DNA of 60,616 nucleotides, taken from an uncultured Alphaproteobacteria bacterium. Its GTDB lineage: Bacteria > Pseudomonadota > Alphaproteobacteria > Rhizobiales > Ancalomicrobiaceae. The DNA lies in contig CALBKH010000116.1 in NCBI GenBank assembly GCA_937892955.1, forward strand, positions 1-60,616. The letters are read 5' to 3'. Both the position numbers and the translations under genes were made by a program. The notes beneath the pieces were generated by a model. It worked only from the letters and a program-made list of their open reading frames with translations. It did not search any database and was not told the DNA's origin. This document shows, in pieces, positions 35,486 to 43,827 of this stretch; the stretch's first letter is position 1, and each line of letters starts with the position of its first letter.

Positions 35486-36744
35486 TCGAACCTTCCGCCA
35501 TCGCCGCGCTCGGCCACCGCGCCCAGGCGCTCCTCGACGACCTCGCTCTCGTCACCGACGAACCGGGGCGGGTGACCCGCACCTATCTGTCGCCGGCCCA
35601 CGCCCGCTCGATCGACCTCGTCGGCGGTTGGATGCGCGCGCGCGGCATGACGACGACGGTCGACGCGGTCGCCACCCTGCGCGGCCGCCGCGAGGCCGAC
35701 ATCGCGCCCGAGACGGCGAAGACGCTGCTGATCGGCTCTCACATCGACACGGTGATCGACGCCGGTAAGCTCGACGGCTGCCTCGGCGTGATCGCCGGTC
35801 TCCTCGTCGTCGAGGAGATCGCGAAGCGCGGCGAGAAACTGCCCTTCGCCATCGAGATCCTCGGCTTCGGCGACGAGGAGGGCGTGCGCTTCCCCACCGC
35901 TCTCTCCTCGTCTTCCGCCGTCACCGGCACCTATCGCCGCGAATGGCTCGAGGTCAGAGACCGCAAGGGCGTGTCGCTCGGCGAGGCGCTCGCCGCGTTC
36001 GGCTGCGACACCGACGCGATCGAGGCGGCGCGCATCGATCCGGCCGGCGTCGTCGGCTGGCTGGAGATCCACATCGAGCAGGGGCCGGTGCTCGAACACT
36101 GGAACACGCCGCTCGGCGTCGTCACCTCGATCGCCGGACAGTCGCGCTTCACTTTCTCTCTGCAGGGCGTCGCCGGCCACGCCGGCACCGTGCCGATGGA
36201 CCTGCGCCACGATGCGCTCGCCGGTCTCGCCGAGATCGCGCTCACCGTCGAACGGGTCGGCCGCCAGGGCACCAACGGCCTCGTCGCCACCGTCGGCCGC
36301 GTCGACGTCGAGCCCGGCGCCGGCAACACCGTGCCCGGCCGGGTCGAGGCGAGCCTCGACATCCGCGCCGGCGCCGACGCGCCGCGCCTCGTCGCCATCG
36401 ACCGCATCCGCCACGAGGCCGAGCGCATCGCCGAACGTCGTGACCTCGGCTTCGAGCTGACCCGTCACATCGACGTGCCGACCTGCCCGATGGACGAGCG
36501 GCTCCAGGCCGCCTTCGCCCGCGCGGTCGCCTCCCTCGATCTCGATGTGCGGCGATTGCCTTCCGGCGCCGGCCACGACGCCATGGCGATGGCGCGCGCC
36601 TTCCCCTCGGCGATGCTGTTCGTCCGCTCGAAGGACGGCATCTCCCACAATCCGCGCGAATGGTCGTCGCCCGAGGACATCGGCCTCGGCGTCGAGGCGC
36701 TGGTGCGCACCGTGCTCGATCTGGCGAAGGGGGAGGGGGCATGA
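35482..36744 (+). CDS. Allantoate amidohydrolase (M20 family, Zn/Mn-dependent)
   Basis: 420-residue amidohydrolase of the AllC/HyuC/UAH group of M20 peptidases. Metal ligands: His in LLIGSHIDTV, Asp in GKLDGCLGV, Glu pair in GFGDEEGVRF, His in IHIEQGPVL, and His in SGAGHDAMAMA; dimer-domain motif GVAGHAGTVPM. Ureidoglycolate or N-carbamoyl amino acid substrates cannot be excluded, but context (uraD upstream, guanine deaminase downstream) favours allantoate. GTG start overlaps uraD. Confidence 0.85.
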   Translation: MIEPSAIAALGHRAQALLDDLALVTDEPGRVTRTYLSPAHARSIDLVGGWMRARGMTTTVDAVATLRGRREADIAPETAKTLLIGSHIDTVIDAGKLDGCLGVIAGLLVVEEIAKRGEKLPFAIEILGFGDEEGVRFPTALSSSSAVTGTYRREWLEVRDRKGVSLGEALAAFGCDTDAIEAARIDPAGVVGWLEIHIEQGPVLEHWNTPLGVVTSIAGQSRFTFSLQGVAGHAGTVPMDLRHDALAGLAEIALTVERVGRQGTNGLVATVGRVDVEPGAGNTVPGRVEASLDIRAGADAPRLVAIDRIRHEAERIAERRDLGFELTRHIDVPTCPMDERLQAAFARAVASLDLDVRRLPSGAGHDAMAMARAFPSAMLFVRSKDGISHNPREWSSPEDIGLGVEALVRTVLDLAKGEGA

Positions 36745-38063
36745 CCACCGTCCATCTCGCCCGCACCCTCTCCTTCCGCGACGATCCGTCGGTGGCCGGG
36801 GCGAAGGCGGTGGTCTTCCGCGAGCGCGGCGCCGTGGTGGTCGGCGACGACGGCCGCATCGCCTGGGCCGGCGAGGCCGCCGACCTGCCCGAACAACACC
36901 GCGACGCGCCCCGGATCGATCACGGCCGCGCCCTGCTCTCCGCCGGTTTCGTCGACACCCATGTCCACTTCCCGCAGTGGCGCATGCTCGCCGCACCGGG
37001 GCGCGACCTCCTCGAATGGCTGGAGCGTTTCACCTTCAGGGAAGAGGCGCAGTATGCGGAGCGCATACATTCCGAGCACAACGCCGAGGCCTTCCTCGAT
37101 CGATTGATCGAGAACGGCACGACCTCCGCGGCGGTCTATTCTTCGTCCCATGCGGTCGCCTGCGACGCGCTCTTCGCCGCCGCCGAGAAGCGCGGCATGG
37201 GCGTCGTCACCGGCAAGACCCTGATGGACCGCGCCTGTCCCGAGACGCTGCGCGACGATCCCGAACGCGGCATCGCCGAGAGCGCCGCGCTGATCGGCCA
37301 CTGGCACCGCCGCGGCCGGGCCCGTTACGCCATCACGCCGCGCTTCGCCGTCACCTCGACCGAGACGCAGCTGCGCCTCGCCGGCGAGTTGCTGCGCGAC
37401 CACCCGACCTGCCTGATGCAGACCCATCTCTCCGAGAGCGCCCGCGAGATCGAGACGGTCCGGGCGCTCTTCCCGAAGGCCGCGAGCTACACCGACGTCT
37501 ACGACCGCTTCGGCCTCACCGGACCTCGCTCGCTCTTCGGTCACGCCATCCATCTCGACGACGACGAGTGTCGGCGGCTGTCGGAGACCGGCTCGGTGGC
37601 GGTGCACTGCCCGACCTCCAACTGCTTCCTCGGCTCCGGCCTCTTCGACATCGCCCGTCTCGACGATTCCGATCGGCCGGTGCGGCTGGCGCTCGCCACC
37701 GACATCGGCGGCGGCACGTCGTGGTCGATGCTCGCCACCCAGGGCCGCGCCATCGAGGTCGCCCGTCTGGTCGGGGTCGAACTCGATGCCACCCGCGCCT
37801 TCTATCTCGCCACCCTCGGCAACGCCCGCGCCCTCGGCCTCGAGGCCGAGATCGGTTCGCTCGAGCCCGGCCGTTTCGCCGACATGGTGGTGATCGACCC
37901 GCGCGCCACGCCGGTGCTCGCCGCCCGCGACGATCTCAGCGAAGGTCTCGAGGATCTCCTCTTCGCCCTCGCCATCCTCGGCGACGACCGCGCCGTCCGC
38001 TCCACCTGGATCGCCGGCCGTCTCGCCCACGAAAATCCCACGCCCACAGGAACCGCTCGATGA
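36741..38063 (+). CDS. guaD: Guanine deaminase
   Basis: 440-residue amidohydrolase-superfamily enzyme converting guanine to xanthine, substrate of XdhAB. Zn ligands in FVDTHVHFPQ (HxH), His in MQTHLSES, His in FGHAIHLDDDE and Asp in ALATDIGGGTSWSML; guanine-binding loop residues in CPTSNCFLGSGLFDI. Start codon overlaps the previous stop (ATGA) and its stop overlaps the next start, so it is in one operon from puuD to the M20 hydrolase. Confidence 0.95.
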   Translation: MTTVHLARTLSFRDDPSVAGAKAVVFRERGAVVVGDDGRIAWAGEAADLPEQHRDAPRIDHGRALLSAGFVDTHVHFPQWRMLAAPGRDLLEWLERFTFREEAQYAERIHSEHNAEAFLDRLIENGTTSAAVYSSSHAVACDALFAAAEKRGMGVVTGKTLMDRACPETLRDDPERGIAESAALIGHWHRRGRARYAITPRFAVTSTETQLRLAGELLRDHPTCLMQTHLSESAREIETVRALFPKAASYTDVYDRFGLTGPRSLFGHAIHLDDDECRRLSETGSVAVHCPTSNCFLGSGLFDIARLDDSDRPVRLALATDIGGGTSWSMLATQGRAIEVARLVGVELDATRAFYLATLGNARALGLEAEIGSLEPGRFADMVVIDPRATPVLAARDDLSEGLEDLLFALAILGDDRAVRSTWIAGRLAHENPTPTGTAR

Positions 38064-39289
38064 CCTCGCTCACCGACCGCATCTCGTCTCTCGTCGACGC
38101 CCGTTTCGACGAGGAGGTCGCCTTTCTGGCCGAACTGGTGAAGGTGCCGTCCGACAATCCGCCGGGCGATTGCGCGCCGCATGCCGAGGTCACCGCGAGC
38201 CTGCTCGAGAAGCTCGGCTTCACCGTGTCGCGCCATCCGGTGCCGAAGGCGGTGGTCGAAGCGGCCGGCATGAAGACCGCGACCAACATCGTGGCGCGGC
38301 GGACCTACGGCGCCGGCGGTCCGGTGATCGCCCTCAACGTCCACGGCGACGTGGTGCCGCCCGGCGAGGGCTGGACCGCCGACCCCTACGGCGCCGAGAT
38401 CCGCGACGGCTGGATGTACGGCCGCGGCGTCGCCGTGTCGAAGTCGGACTTCGCCAGCTACGCCTTCGCCATCCTGGCGCTGGAGAAGGCCGGCGTGGCG
38501 CTGAACGGCACCCTCGAACTGCACGGCACCTGGGACGAGGAGGCCGGCGGCGAGATCGGCCCGAAGTGGTTGCTCGACGAAGGCATCGTCGAACCGGATC
38601 TGGCGATCGCCGCCGGCTTCTCCTACGCCGTGGTCGACGCCCACAACGGCTGCCTCCACCTCGAGATCACCGTCGAGGGCCGCTCCGCCCACGCCGCCAT
38701 GCCCTTCACCGGCGTCGACGCGCTCGAGGCGGCGACCGGCGTCCTGAACGCCCTCTATGCCTTCCGCAAGTCGCTCGCCACGAAGGTCTCGGCGACCCCC
38801 GGCATCGGTTCGCCGCAGCTGACCGTGGGTCTCATCTCCGGCGGCATCAACACCAACGTCGTGCCCGACAAGGTGACGATGCGCCTCGACCGTCGCATGA
38901 TCCCGGAGGAGAACCCGGAGGCCGTCGAGGCCGAACTGCGCGGTGTCGTCGAAGGCGCCATGCGCGCCTATCCTGCGGCGCGCGCCGGCGTGAAGCGCAT
39001 TCTACTCGCCCGCCCGCTCACCCCGCTCGCCGGCTCCGAGAAGCTCTCGGGTGCGCTCTGCCGCCGCGCGACCGAGGTCTTCGGCGTCCCCGTCGGGGTG
39101 AACGGCGTGCCGCTCTACACCGACGCCCGCCACTACAGCGATGCCGGCATTCCCATCGTCCTCTACGGCGCCGGCCCGAGCACCATCACCGAAGCCAACG
39201 CCCACCGCGCCGACGAACGCCTGCCGCTCGACGATCTGCGCAAGGCGACCAAGGTCATGGCCCTGGCGCTGGCCGATCTGTTGGGGTGA
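38060..39289 (+). CDS. M20-family hydrolase (ArgE/DapE-like), atypical metal site
   Basis: 409 residues. Fold markers: NVHGDVVPPGEGW with the first His, DEEAGGEIGPKW with the catalytic Glu, SAHAAMPFTGVDAL in the dimerisation domain, and ISGGINTNVVPD. The canonical metal-bridging Asp in the R-G-x-x-D-x-K motif reads GRGVAVSKSDF here, with Val in the Asp position; a nearby Asp (SKSD) may substitute. Substrate unknown; operon position suggests a ureide or amidated purine breakdown product. Confidence 0.85.
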   Translation: MTSLTDRISSLVDARFDEEVAFLAELVKVPSDNPPGDCAPHAEVTASLLEKLGFTVSRHPVPKAVVEAAGMKTATNIVARRTYGAGGPVIALNVHGDVVPPGEGWTADPYGAEIRDGWMYGRGVAVSKSDFASYAFAILALEKAGVALNGTLELHGTWDEEAGGEIGPKWLLDEGIVEPDLAIAAGFSYAVVDAHNGCLHLEITVEGRSAHAAMPFTGVDALEAATGVLNALYAFRKSLATKVSATPGIGSPQLTVGLISGGINTNVVPDKVTMRLDRRMIPEENPEAVEAELRGVVEGAMRAYPAARAGVKRILLARPLTPLAGSEKLSGALCRRATEVFGVPVGVNGVPLYTDARHYSDAGIPIVLYGAGPSTITEANAHRADERLPLDDLRKATKVMALALADLLG

Positions 39290-39389
39290 GCGGGGACCGG
39301 CCGGCGGATCGTGGATCGGAGGGGGGAATTCGCTGCGCTCTTTCCACCCTACGGCGTCCCGTCGCGCAGCGTCGAATTCGGAAACACGA

Positions 39390-39417
39390 AGGCCGGAGCG
39401 GGCGACCGCTCCGGCCT
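39390..39417. terminator. Bidirectional terminator between M20 gene and M16 gene
   Basis: AGGCCGGAGCGG and CCGCTCCGGCCT form a perfect 12-bp stem with a GCGA loop, followed on the plus strand by GTTTCGTG. Serves the convergent genes on both sides. Confidence 0.75.
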
Positions 39418-39447
39418 GTTTCGTGTCGCGTCACGTCGCTTGAGGTC

Positions 39448-40800
39448 TCACTCCGCCTTCGGACCGACCGTCACCACGGTCATCGGCTGCGACAGCAGGC
39501 GCTTGGCGACGCGGCGGATGTCGTCGATGGTCACCTTCTCGATCAGCGCGTTACGCTTGTCGATGTAGTCGATGCCGAGGTCGTCGACCTGGATGGCGAG
39601 AAGCGATCCGGCGATCTTGTCGGACGTGTCGAAGCGCAGCGGATAGCTGCCGATGAGATAGGCCTTGGCCTCGGCCAGCTCCTTGTCGGTCGGTCCGGTA
39701 TCGCGCATCCGGGTGATCGCGGCGCGGATGAGGGCGAGGCTCTCCTCGACCTTGTCGGCTCGCGTGCCGACCGCCCCGACGAACAGCCCGGCGTGCATCA
39801 TCGGCGCGAGGCCGGTGGAGACCGAATAGGCGAGGCCGTTCTTCTCGCGCACGTCGCGATAGAGCCAGGACGAGAACGAGCCGCCGCCGAGGATGTGGTT
39901 CATCACATAAGCCGGCACGAAGTCGGGATCGGCCCGCTTCAGGCCCGGCCCGCCGAAGCGCACCACCGCTTGCGGGATCGGCGCCGCGGACGAGACGGTG
40001 CCACCGGCGATCGGCGTCACCTCGGCGACCGGGGCGATCGCCCCTTCCGCCGGCAGGCGGCCGAAGACCTTGTCGAGCAACGGCGCCAGCGTCGCCGCGT
40101 CGATGTCGCCGACCACCGCGATCTTCAGACCCTTCCGGGTGAAGATCTTCGACCTCATCTCCTTGATGTCGGCGATCGTCACCTTGGCGATGCTCGCCTC
40201 GGTGCCGTCGGAGGGCCGGCCGTAGGGATGGTCGGGGAAGACCGTCTTGGAAAACAGCCGCCCGGCGATCGTCTCCGGGTCCTTCTCGGCGCGGCGCCGC
40301 GCCGCGATCGACTGGGCGCGCATCCGCTCGACCGCTTCCGCATCGAAGCGCGGCGCATTGAGCGCCAGCGCCAGGAGATCGAAGGCGGCGTCGCGGTTCT
40401 CGCTCAGCGTCTTCATCTCGCCTTCGAAGCGGTCGCGCCCGTCGCGGAAACTCACCTGCACCGAGAGGTCTTCGAGCTTGGCCTGGAACTGCTCGGAGGT
40501 GAGATCGCCGGCGCCTTCGTCGAGCAGGGTCGACAAGAGATCGACCGCACCTTCCTTGCCCGCCGGATCCTGGGTCGAGCCGCCGAGGAAGGCGAAGTCG
40601 ACGGCGATCAGCGGCACCGCGTGTTCCTCCACCAGCCAGGCTTCGATCCCCGACGGGCTCGTCACCTTCTGGATCTGCGTCGCCGTGGCGGGCGAGGCGG
40701 CGAGGAGCGCGACGGCGGCGACGGCGAAGCCGACGCGGCGCAGGCCGACGAAGACGCGACGCGCCGAGCGAACCAGGGCTTCGGAAGAAGCGAAGATCAT
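39448..40800 (-). CDS. M16-family peptidase-like protein lacking the zinc motif
   Basis: 450 residues with a signal peptide (hydrophobic VGFAVAAVALLAASPATA). It has the two-lobed M16 fold, including the C-terminal R/Y motif region LYRDVREKNGLAYSVSTGL, but where active members have HxxEH it reads GAVDLLSTLLDEGAG, so the metal site is absent. Such inactive partners pair with an active M16 subunit, here the gene 19 bp upstream. Periplasmic location inferred. Confidence 0.88.
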   Translation of the reverse strand: MIFASSEALVRSARRVFVGLRRVGFAVAAVALLAASPATATQIQKVTSPSGIEAWLVEEHAVPLIAVDFAFLGGSTQDPAGKEGAVDLLSTLLDEGAGDLTSEQFQAKLEDLSVQVSFRDGRDRFEGEMKTLSENRDAAFDLLALALNAPRFDAEAVERMRAQSIAARRRAEKDPETIAGRLFSKTVFPDHPYGRPSDGTEASIAKVTIADIKEMRSKIFTRKGLKIAVVGDIDAATLAPLLDKVFGRLPAEGAIAPVAEVTPIAGGTVSSAAPIPQAVVRFGGPGLKRADPDFVPAYVMNHILGGGSFSSWLYRDVREKNGLAYSVSTGLAPMMHAGLFVGAVGTRADKVEESLALIRAAITRMRDTGPTDKELAEAKAYLIGSYPLRFDTSDKIAGSLLAIQVDDLGIDYIDKRNALIEKVTIDDIRRVAKRLLSQPMTVVTVGPKAE

Positions 40801-40819
40801 GGGCTGAACCTCTCGGACG

Positions 40820-42388
40820 TCAGAATCGGGACGCGGGCGGCAGCGCCGGCATCAACGCGTCTTCGAACATGCGGATGTGGCCGTTCGAGCCGGGGTCGGC
40901 CGACGGCATCGGCCGCTTGCCGACCGCTTTGCCGGTCGACGGCGCCGAGCGTAGGAGCCCGGTGGCGGCGCGGTCGCTCGTCAGCCACTTCGCGGCGGCG
41001 GCCTTGACCTCCTCGCCGCCCACGTTGCGGATGCGCGTCGGCAGGGTGCGGACCTCGTCGATCGTCCCGCCCGTCGCCAGGGTCTGGCCGTAGATCCGCG
41101 CCAGCGTCGACTGACTGTCCTGGGAGCGGATCGAATCGGCCGCCACCTTCTTGGCGGCGCGCTCGACCTCTTCGGGCTTGGGCCCGCCGGTCGCCAGTTC
41201 CGCCACCACCTCGTCGATCGCCTTGCCGAGATCCTCGAGGCTCACCCCGTCGCGCGGCGTGGCGTAGATCATGATCGTGCCGTCGTCGAGCGAGCCGGAA
41301 CGATAGTAGGCGCCGGCGGAGGCGGCGATGCCCTTCTCGGCGACGAGCTTGCGGTAGAGCCGGCTGTTCGAGCCGCCGCCGAGCACGTCGGCGAGCACGG
41401 TCAACGCCTCGCTCTCGCCCGGAGTGGCGGTGCGCTCGGACGGCACTTCGTAGACCCGGCGCCAGGTCGGCTGCGCCACCCGCTCGTCGGCGAGCGAGAC
41501 GAGGCGCACCACACCGGCGATGTCGGGATCGCGCGGCCGCTTGCGCTGGCCCGGCTCGGCGCGGCGCGGCACCCGGCCGTAGGTGTCGAGGGCGAGATCG
41601 CGCACCGCCTTCTCCTCGACGTCGCCGGCGACGACGAGGATGGCGTTGTTCGGCGTGTAGAAGCGATCGTAGTAGGCGAAAGCGTCGGCGACCGTCAGCT
41701 TCTCCACCTCGTGCTTCCAGCCGATCACCGGGATCCGGTAGGGGTGGTTGCGGTGGAGCGCCGCTTCGAGCGCCTCTGAGAGCTGGGCGGAGGGGTCGTT
41801 GTCGGTGCGCATCGAGCGCTCCTCCAGCACCACCTTCAGCTCCGGCTCCGCCACCTTGGGGTCGAAGGCCAGATTCTGCATCCGGTCGGCCTCGAGCGCC
41901 ATCATCTTCGGCAGATGCTCCTTGGCCACCCGCTGGTAGTAGGCGGTGTAGTCGTAGGAGGTGAAGGCGTTCTCCTGGCCGCCGATCTCCGCCACCTTCT
42001 TGGAGAAGGCACCGTCCGGATTGGCCTTGGTGCCCTTGAACATCAGGTGTTCGAGGTAGTGGGCGATGCCCGACTTGCCCGGCGGTTCGTCGGCCGAGCC
42101 GGCCTTGTACCAGATCATGTGGGTGACGACCGGCGCCCGATGGTCGGGAACCACCACCACGGCGAGCCCGTTGGGGAGCGTGAAGGTCGAGATCTTGCCG
42201 GCGGTGGTCGGTGCGGGTTTCGTCGCGGTCGCGGCGGCCGGGGCCGGGGTGGGCGCCGGCGCCTGCGCCTGCGCCGCGGCGGGCAGCGCTCCGGCGAGGA
42301 AGAGGGCGAGGCTACCGACGGCGCCGATGGGGGCGAGGCGCGCGATGCGGCGACGCGACGGCGTGGAGACGGCGGATCGACGGTGCAA
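40820..42388 (-). CDS. M16-family zinc metalloprotease (active subunit)
   Basis: 522 residues: signal peptide ending near AAAQAQA, an alanine/proline-rich linker, then a pitrilysin-type domain with the inverted zinc motif HYLEH in KSGIAHYLEHLMFKGT and the distal Glu in LKVVLEERSMR. C-terminal lobe contains NSRLYRKLVAEKGIA. The predicted start is TTG at 42388, supported by GGGAGG about 8 nt upstream. Encoded just ahead of the inactive partner; together probably a periplasmic heterodimeric peptidase. Confidence 0.9.
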   Translation of the reverse strand: MHRRSAVSTPSRRRIARLAPIGAVGSLALFLAGALPAAAQAQAPAPTPAPAAATATKPAPTTAGKISTFTLPNGLAVVVVPDHRAPVVTHMIWYKAGSADEPPGKSGIAHYLEHLMFKGTKANPDGAFSKKVAEIGGQENAFTSYDYTAYYQRVAKEHLPKMMALEADRMQNLAFDPKVAEPELKVVLEERSMRTDNDPSAQLSEALEAALHRNHPYRIPVIGWKHEVEKLTVADAFAYYDRFYTPNNAILVVAGDVEEKAVRDLALDTYGRVPRRAEPGQRKRPRDPDIAGVVRLVSLADERVAQPTWRRVYEVPSERTATPGESEALTVLADVLGGGSNSRLYRKLVAEKGIAASAGAYYRSGSLDDGTIMIYATPRDGVSLEDLGKAIDEVVAELATGGPKPEEVERAAKKVAADSIRSQDSQSTLARIYGQTLATGGTIDEVRTLPTRIRNVGGEEVKAAAAKWLTSDRAATGLLRSAPSTGKAVGKRPMPSADPGSNGHIRMFEDALMPALPPASRF

Positions 42389-42580
42389 CTGCTCACCCTC
42401 CCGGAGCGACGATGATGGGGGATCGGCCGGAATCCACCGGAGCGGATCCCGCGGCCGCCGAGAAGACCGGCGACACCGAACGGACGGGAATCTCCCGCGA
42501 CCCCGTCACGAGAGTTCCTGTCCGATGGATATGGCGAAATTCCGTCCGCCGCCAAGAGGCTGCGTGACGGCGTGTCGCGC

Positions 42581-43213
42581 TCAGAGCGGCCACCAGCTCG
42601 GCTTCCACGAGGATTTCTCCTCCGGAGCGGCGACCGGCGCGTTGGGCGAGGGCTTGCGGTAGGCGTCCGGCGGCTCGATCAACGTGCGTCGGCCGCTCGG
42701 GTTCTCCGCCCGCTTGATCGCCTCGGCGTTGACCTGCGCCTGACCGGCCATCTGCTCCGGCGACAGGCGACGGCCCGGATTGTCGTCGTAGATGCGCCGC
42801 TGGCCGGCACCGGGGATGGCGTAGCGCGACAACTCGTCCGGCGTCATCACCCGGCCGCTCTTCGACGGATCGACGTCCTTCTCCAGCGCCGCCTTGCGGT
42901 TCTCCTCGGCGACGTCCTCCGGATTGCGCGGGAAGCTCGACGGGGTCGCCGCGTCCGGGTCGACGGGCGCGCGCAGGTCGCGCTTCGGCGGCACCACCAG
43001 CGGCGCCCGCGGCCGGAATTCGATCGGTTTCTCGTGCGGGTCGATGGCGCCGAGGCCGGTCATCACCGCCTTGATGGCGTTGGTGTCGGCGGCGCCGGTG
43101 TCGGAGCCCTCCTCGACGAAACCATCGGTCGAACTGGCGCAGCCGGAAAGAAGGGCGGCGAGGAGCAGGACCGCGGTGGCGCTCGGCGCCGTCTTGGAGA
43201 ACTTCGTCGTCAC
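42581..43213 (-). CDS. Putative lipoprotein, unknown function
   Basis: 210 residues. A signal sequence ends in lipobox LLSGC (C25), so it should be lipidated and processed by signal peptidase II, whose gene lspA lies 104 bp upstream. The mature part is hydrophilic and proline-rich, with GRVMTPDELSRYAIPGAG and a tryptophan-containing end SSWKPSWWPL. I do not recognise a named family; probably a conserved Hyphomicrobiales lipoprotein. Confidence 0.8.
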   Translation of the reverse strand: MTTKFSKTAPSATAVLLLAALLSGCASSTDGFVEEGSDTGAADTNAIKAVMTGLGAIDPHEKPIEFRPRAPLVVPPKRDLRAPVDPDAATPSSFPRNPEDVAEENRKAALEKDVDPSKSGRVMTPDELSRYAIPGAGQRRIYDDNPGRRLSPEQMAGQAQVNAEAIKRAENPSGRRTLIEPPDAYRKPSPNAPVAAPEEKSSWKPSWWPL

Positions 43214-43317
43214 GGAGGTGGATCTCCCGGCCGGTTCGGAGGAGGTCGTCGTCGACCGGCGCTCACGATACGAACAGATATTCGGCGGCCGAACCGGGTC
43301 CGGCCACCGTACGCGTC

Positions 43318-43827
43318 TCAGGAAGACCCGGACTTTGTGGCATCCTTGGGACCGGAGACGAGGGAGTCATACAGGAGCCCGGCCACACCGACAACGATCC
43401 AGACGTCGGCGAGGTTGAACACGTACCACGAGCGCGACCGGTCGGGCAGGAACAGATGGGCGAAATCGATCACCGCGCCCCACCATGCCCGGTCGATGGC
43501 GTTGCCGATCGCCCCGCCGACGACGAGGCCGAGCGAGACGGCGAGGAGCCGGCTCTCGGCCTTCGCCATCCACACCGTCAGCGCCACCGAGGCGACGATC
43601 GAGAAGGCGAAGAGCGCCCAGCGGCCGACGTCGCTCTCGGCCTGGAAGAAGCCGTAGGAGATGCCGTAGTTCCAGATCAGCCGAAGTTCGGCGAAGGGCG
43701 CGAGCGGAATCGGCCCGGTCTCGGCGAGCCGGACCCCGAGGAGCAGCCACAGTTTGCTCGCCTGATCGAGAACCAGTCCGAGGACCGTGACGATCAGGCC
43801 GAGCCGGAAGGGCGAGAGCCCGTTCAT
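43318..43827 (-). CDS. lspA: Lipoprotein signal peptidase (signal peptidase II)
   Basis: 169-residue, four-helix inner-membrane aspartic protease that cleaves prolipoprotein signal peptides after lipidation. Catalytic Asp pair: D121 in GAVIDFAHLF and D141 in FNLADVWI; also N-A-I-D-R in GNAIDRAW and the N-terminal DQASK. Its start overlaps the ileS stop by 4 nt, the common ileS-lspA arrangement. Confidence 0.96.
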   Translation of the reverse strand: MNGLSPFRLGLIVTVLGLVLDQASKLWLLLGVRLAETGPIPLAPFAELRLIWNYGISYGFFQAESDVGRWALFAFSIVASVALTVWMAKAESRLLAVSLGLVVGGAIGNAIDRAWWGAVIDFAHLFLPDRSRSWYVFNLADVWIVVGVAGLLYDSLVSGPKDATKSGSS

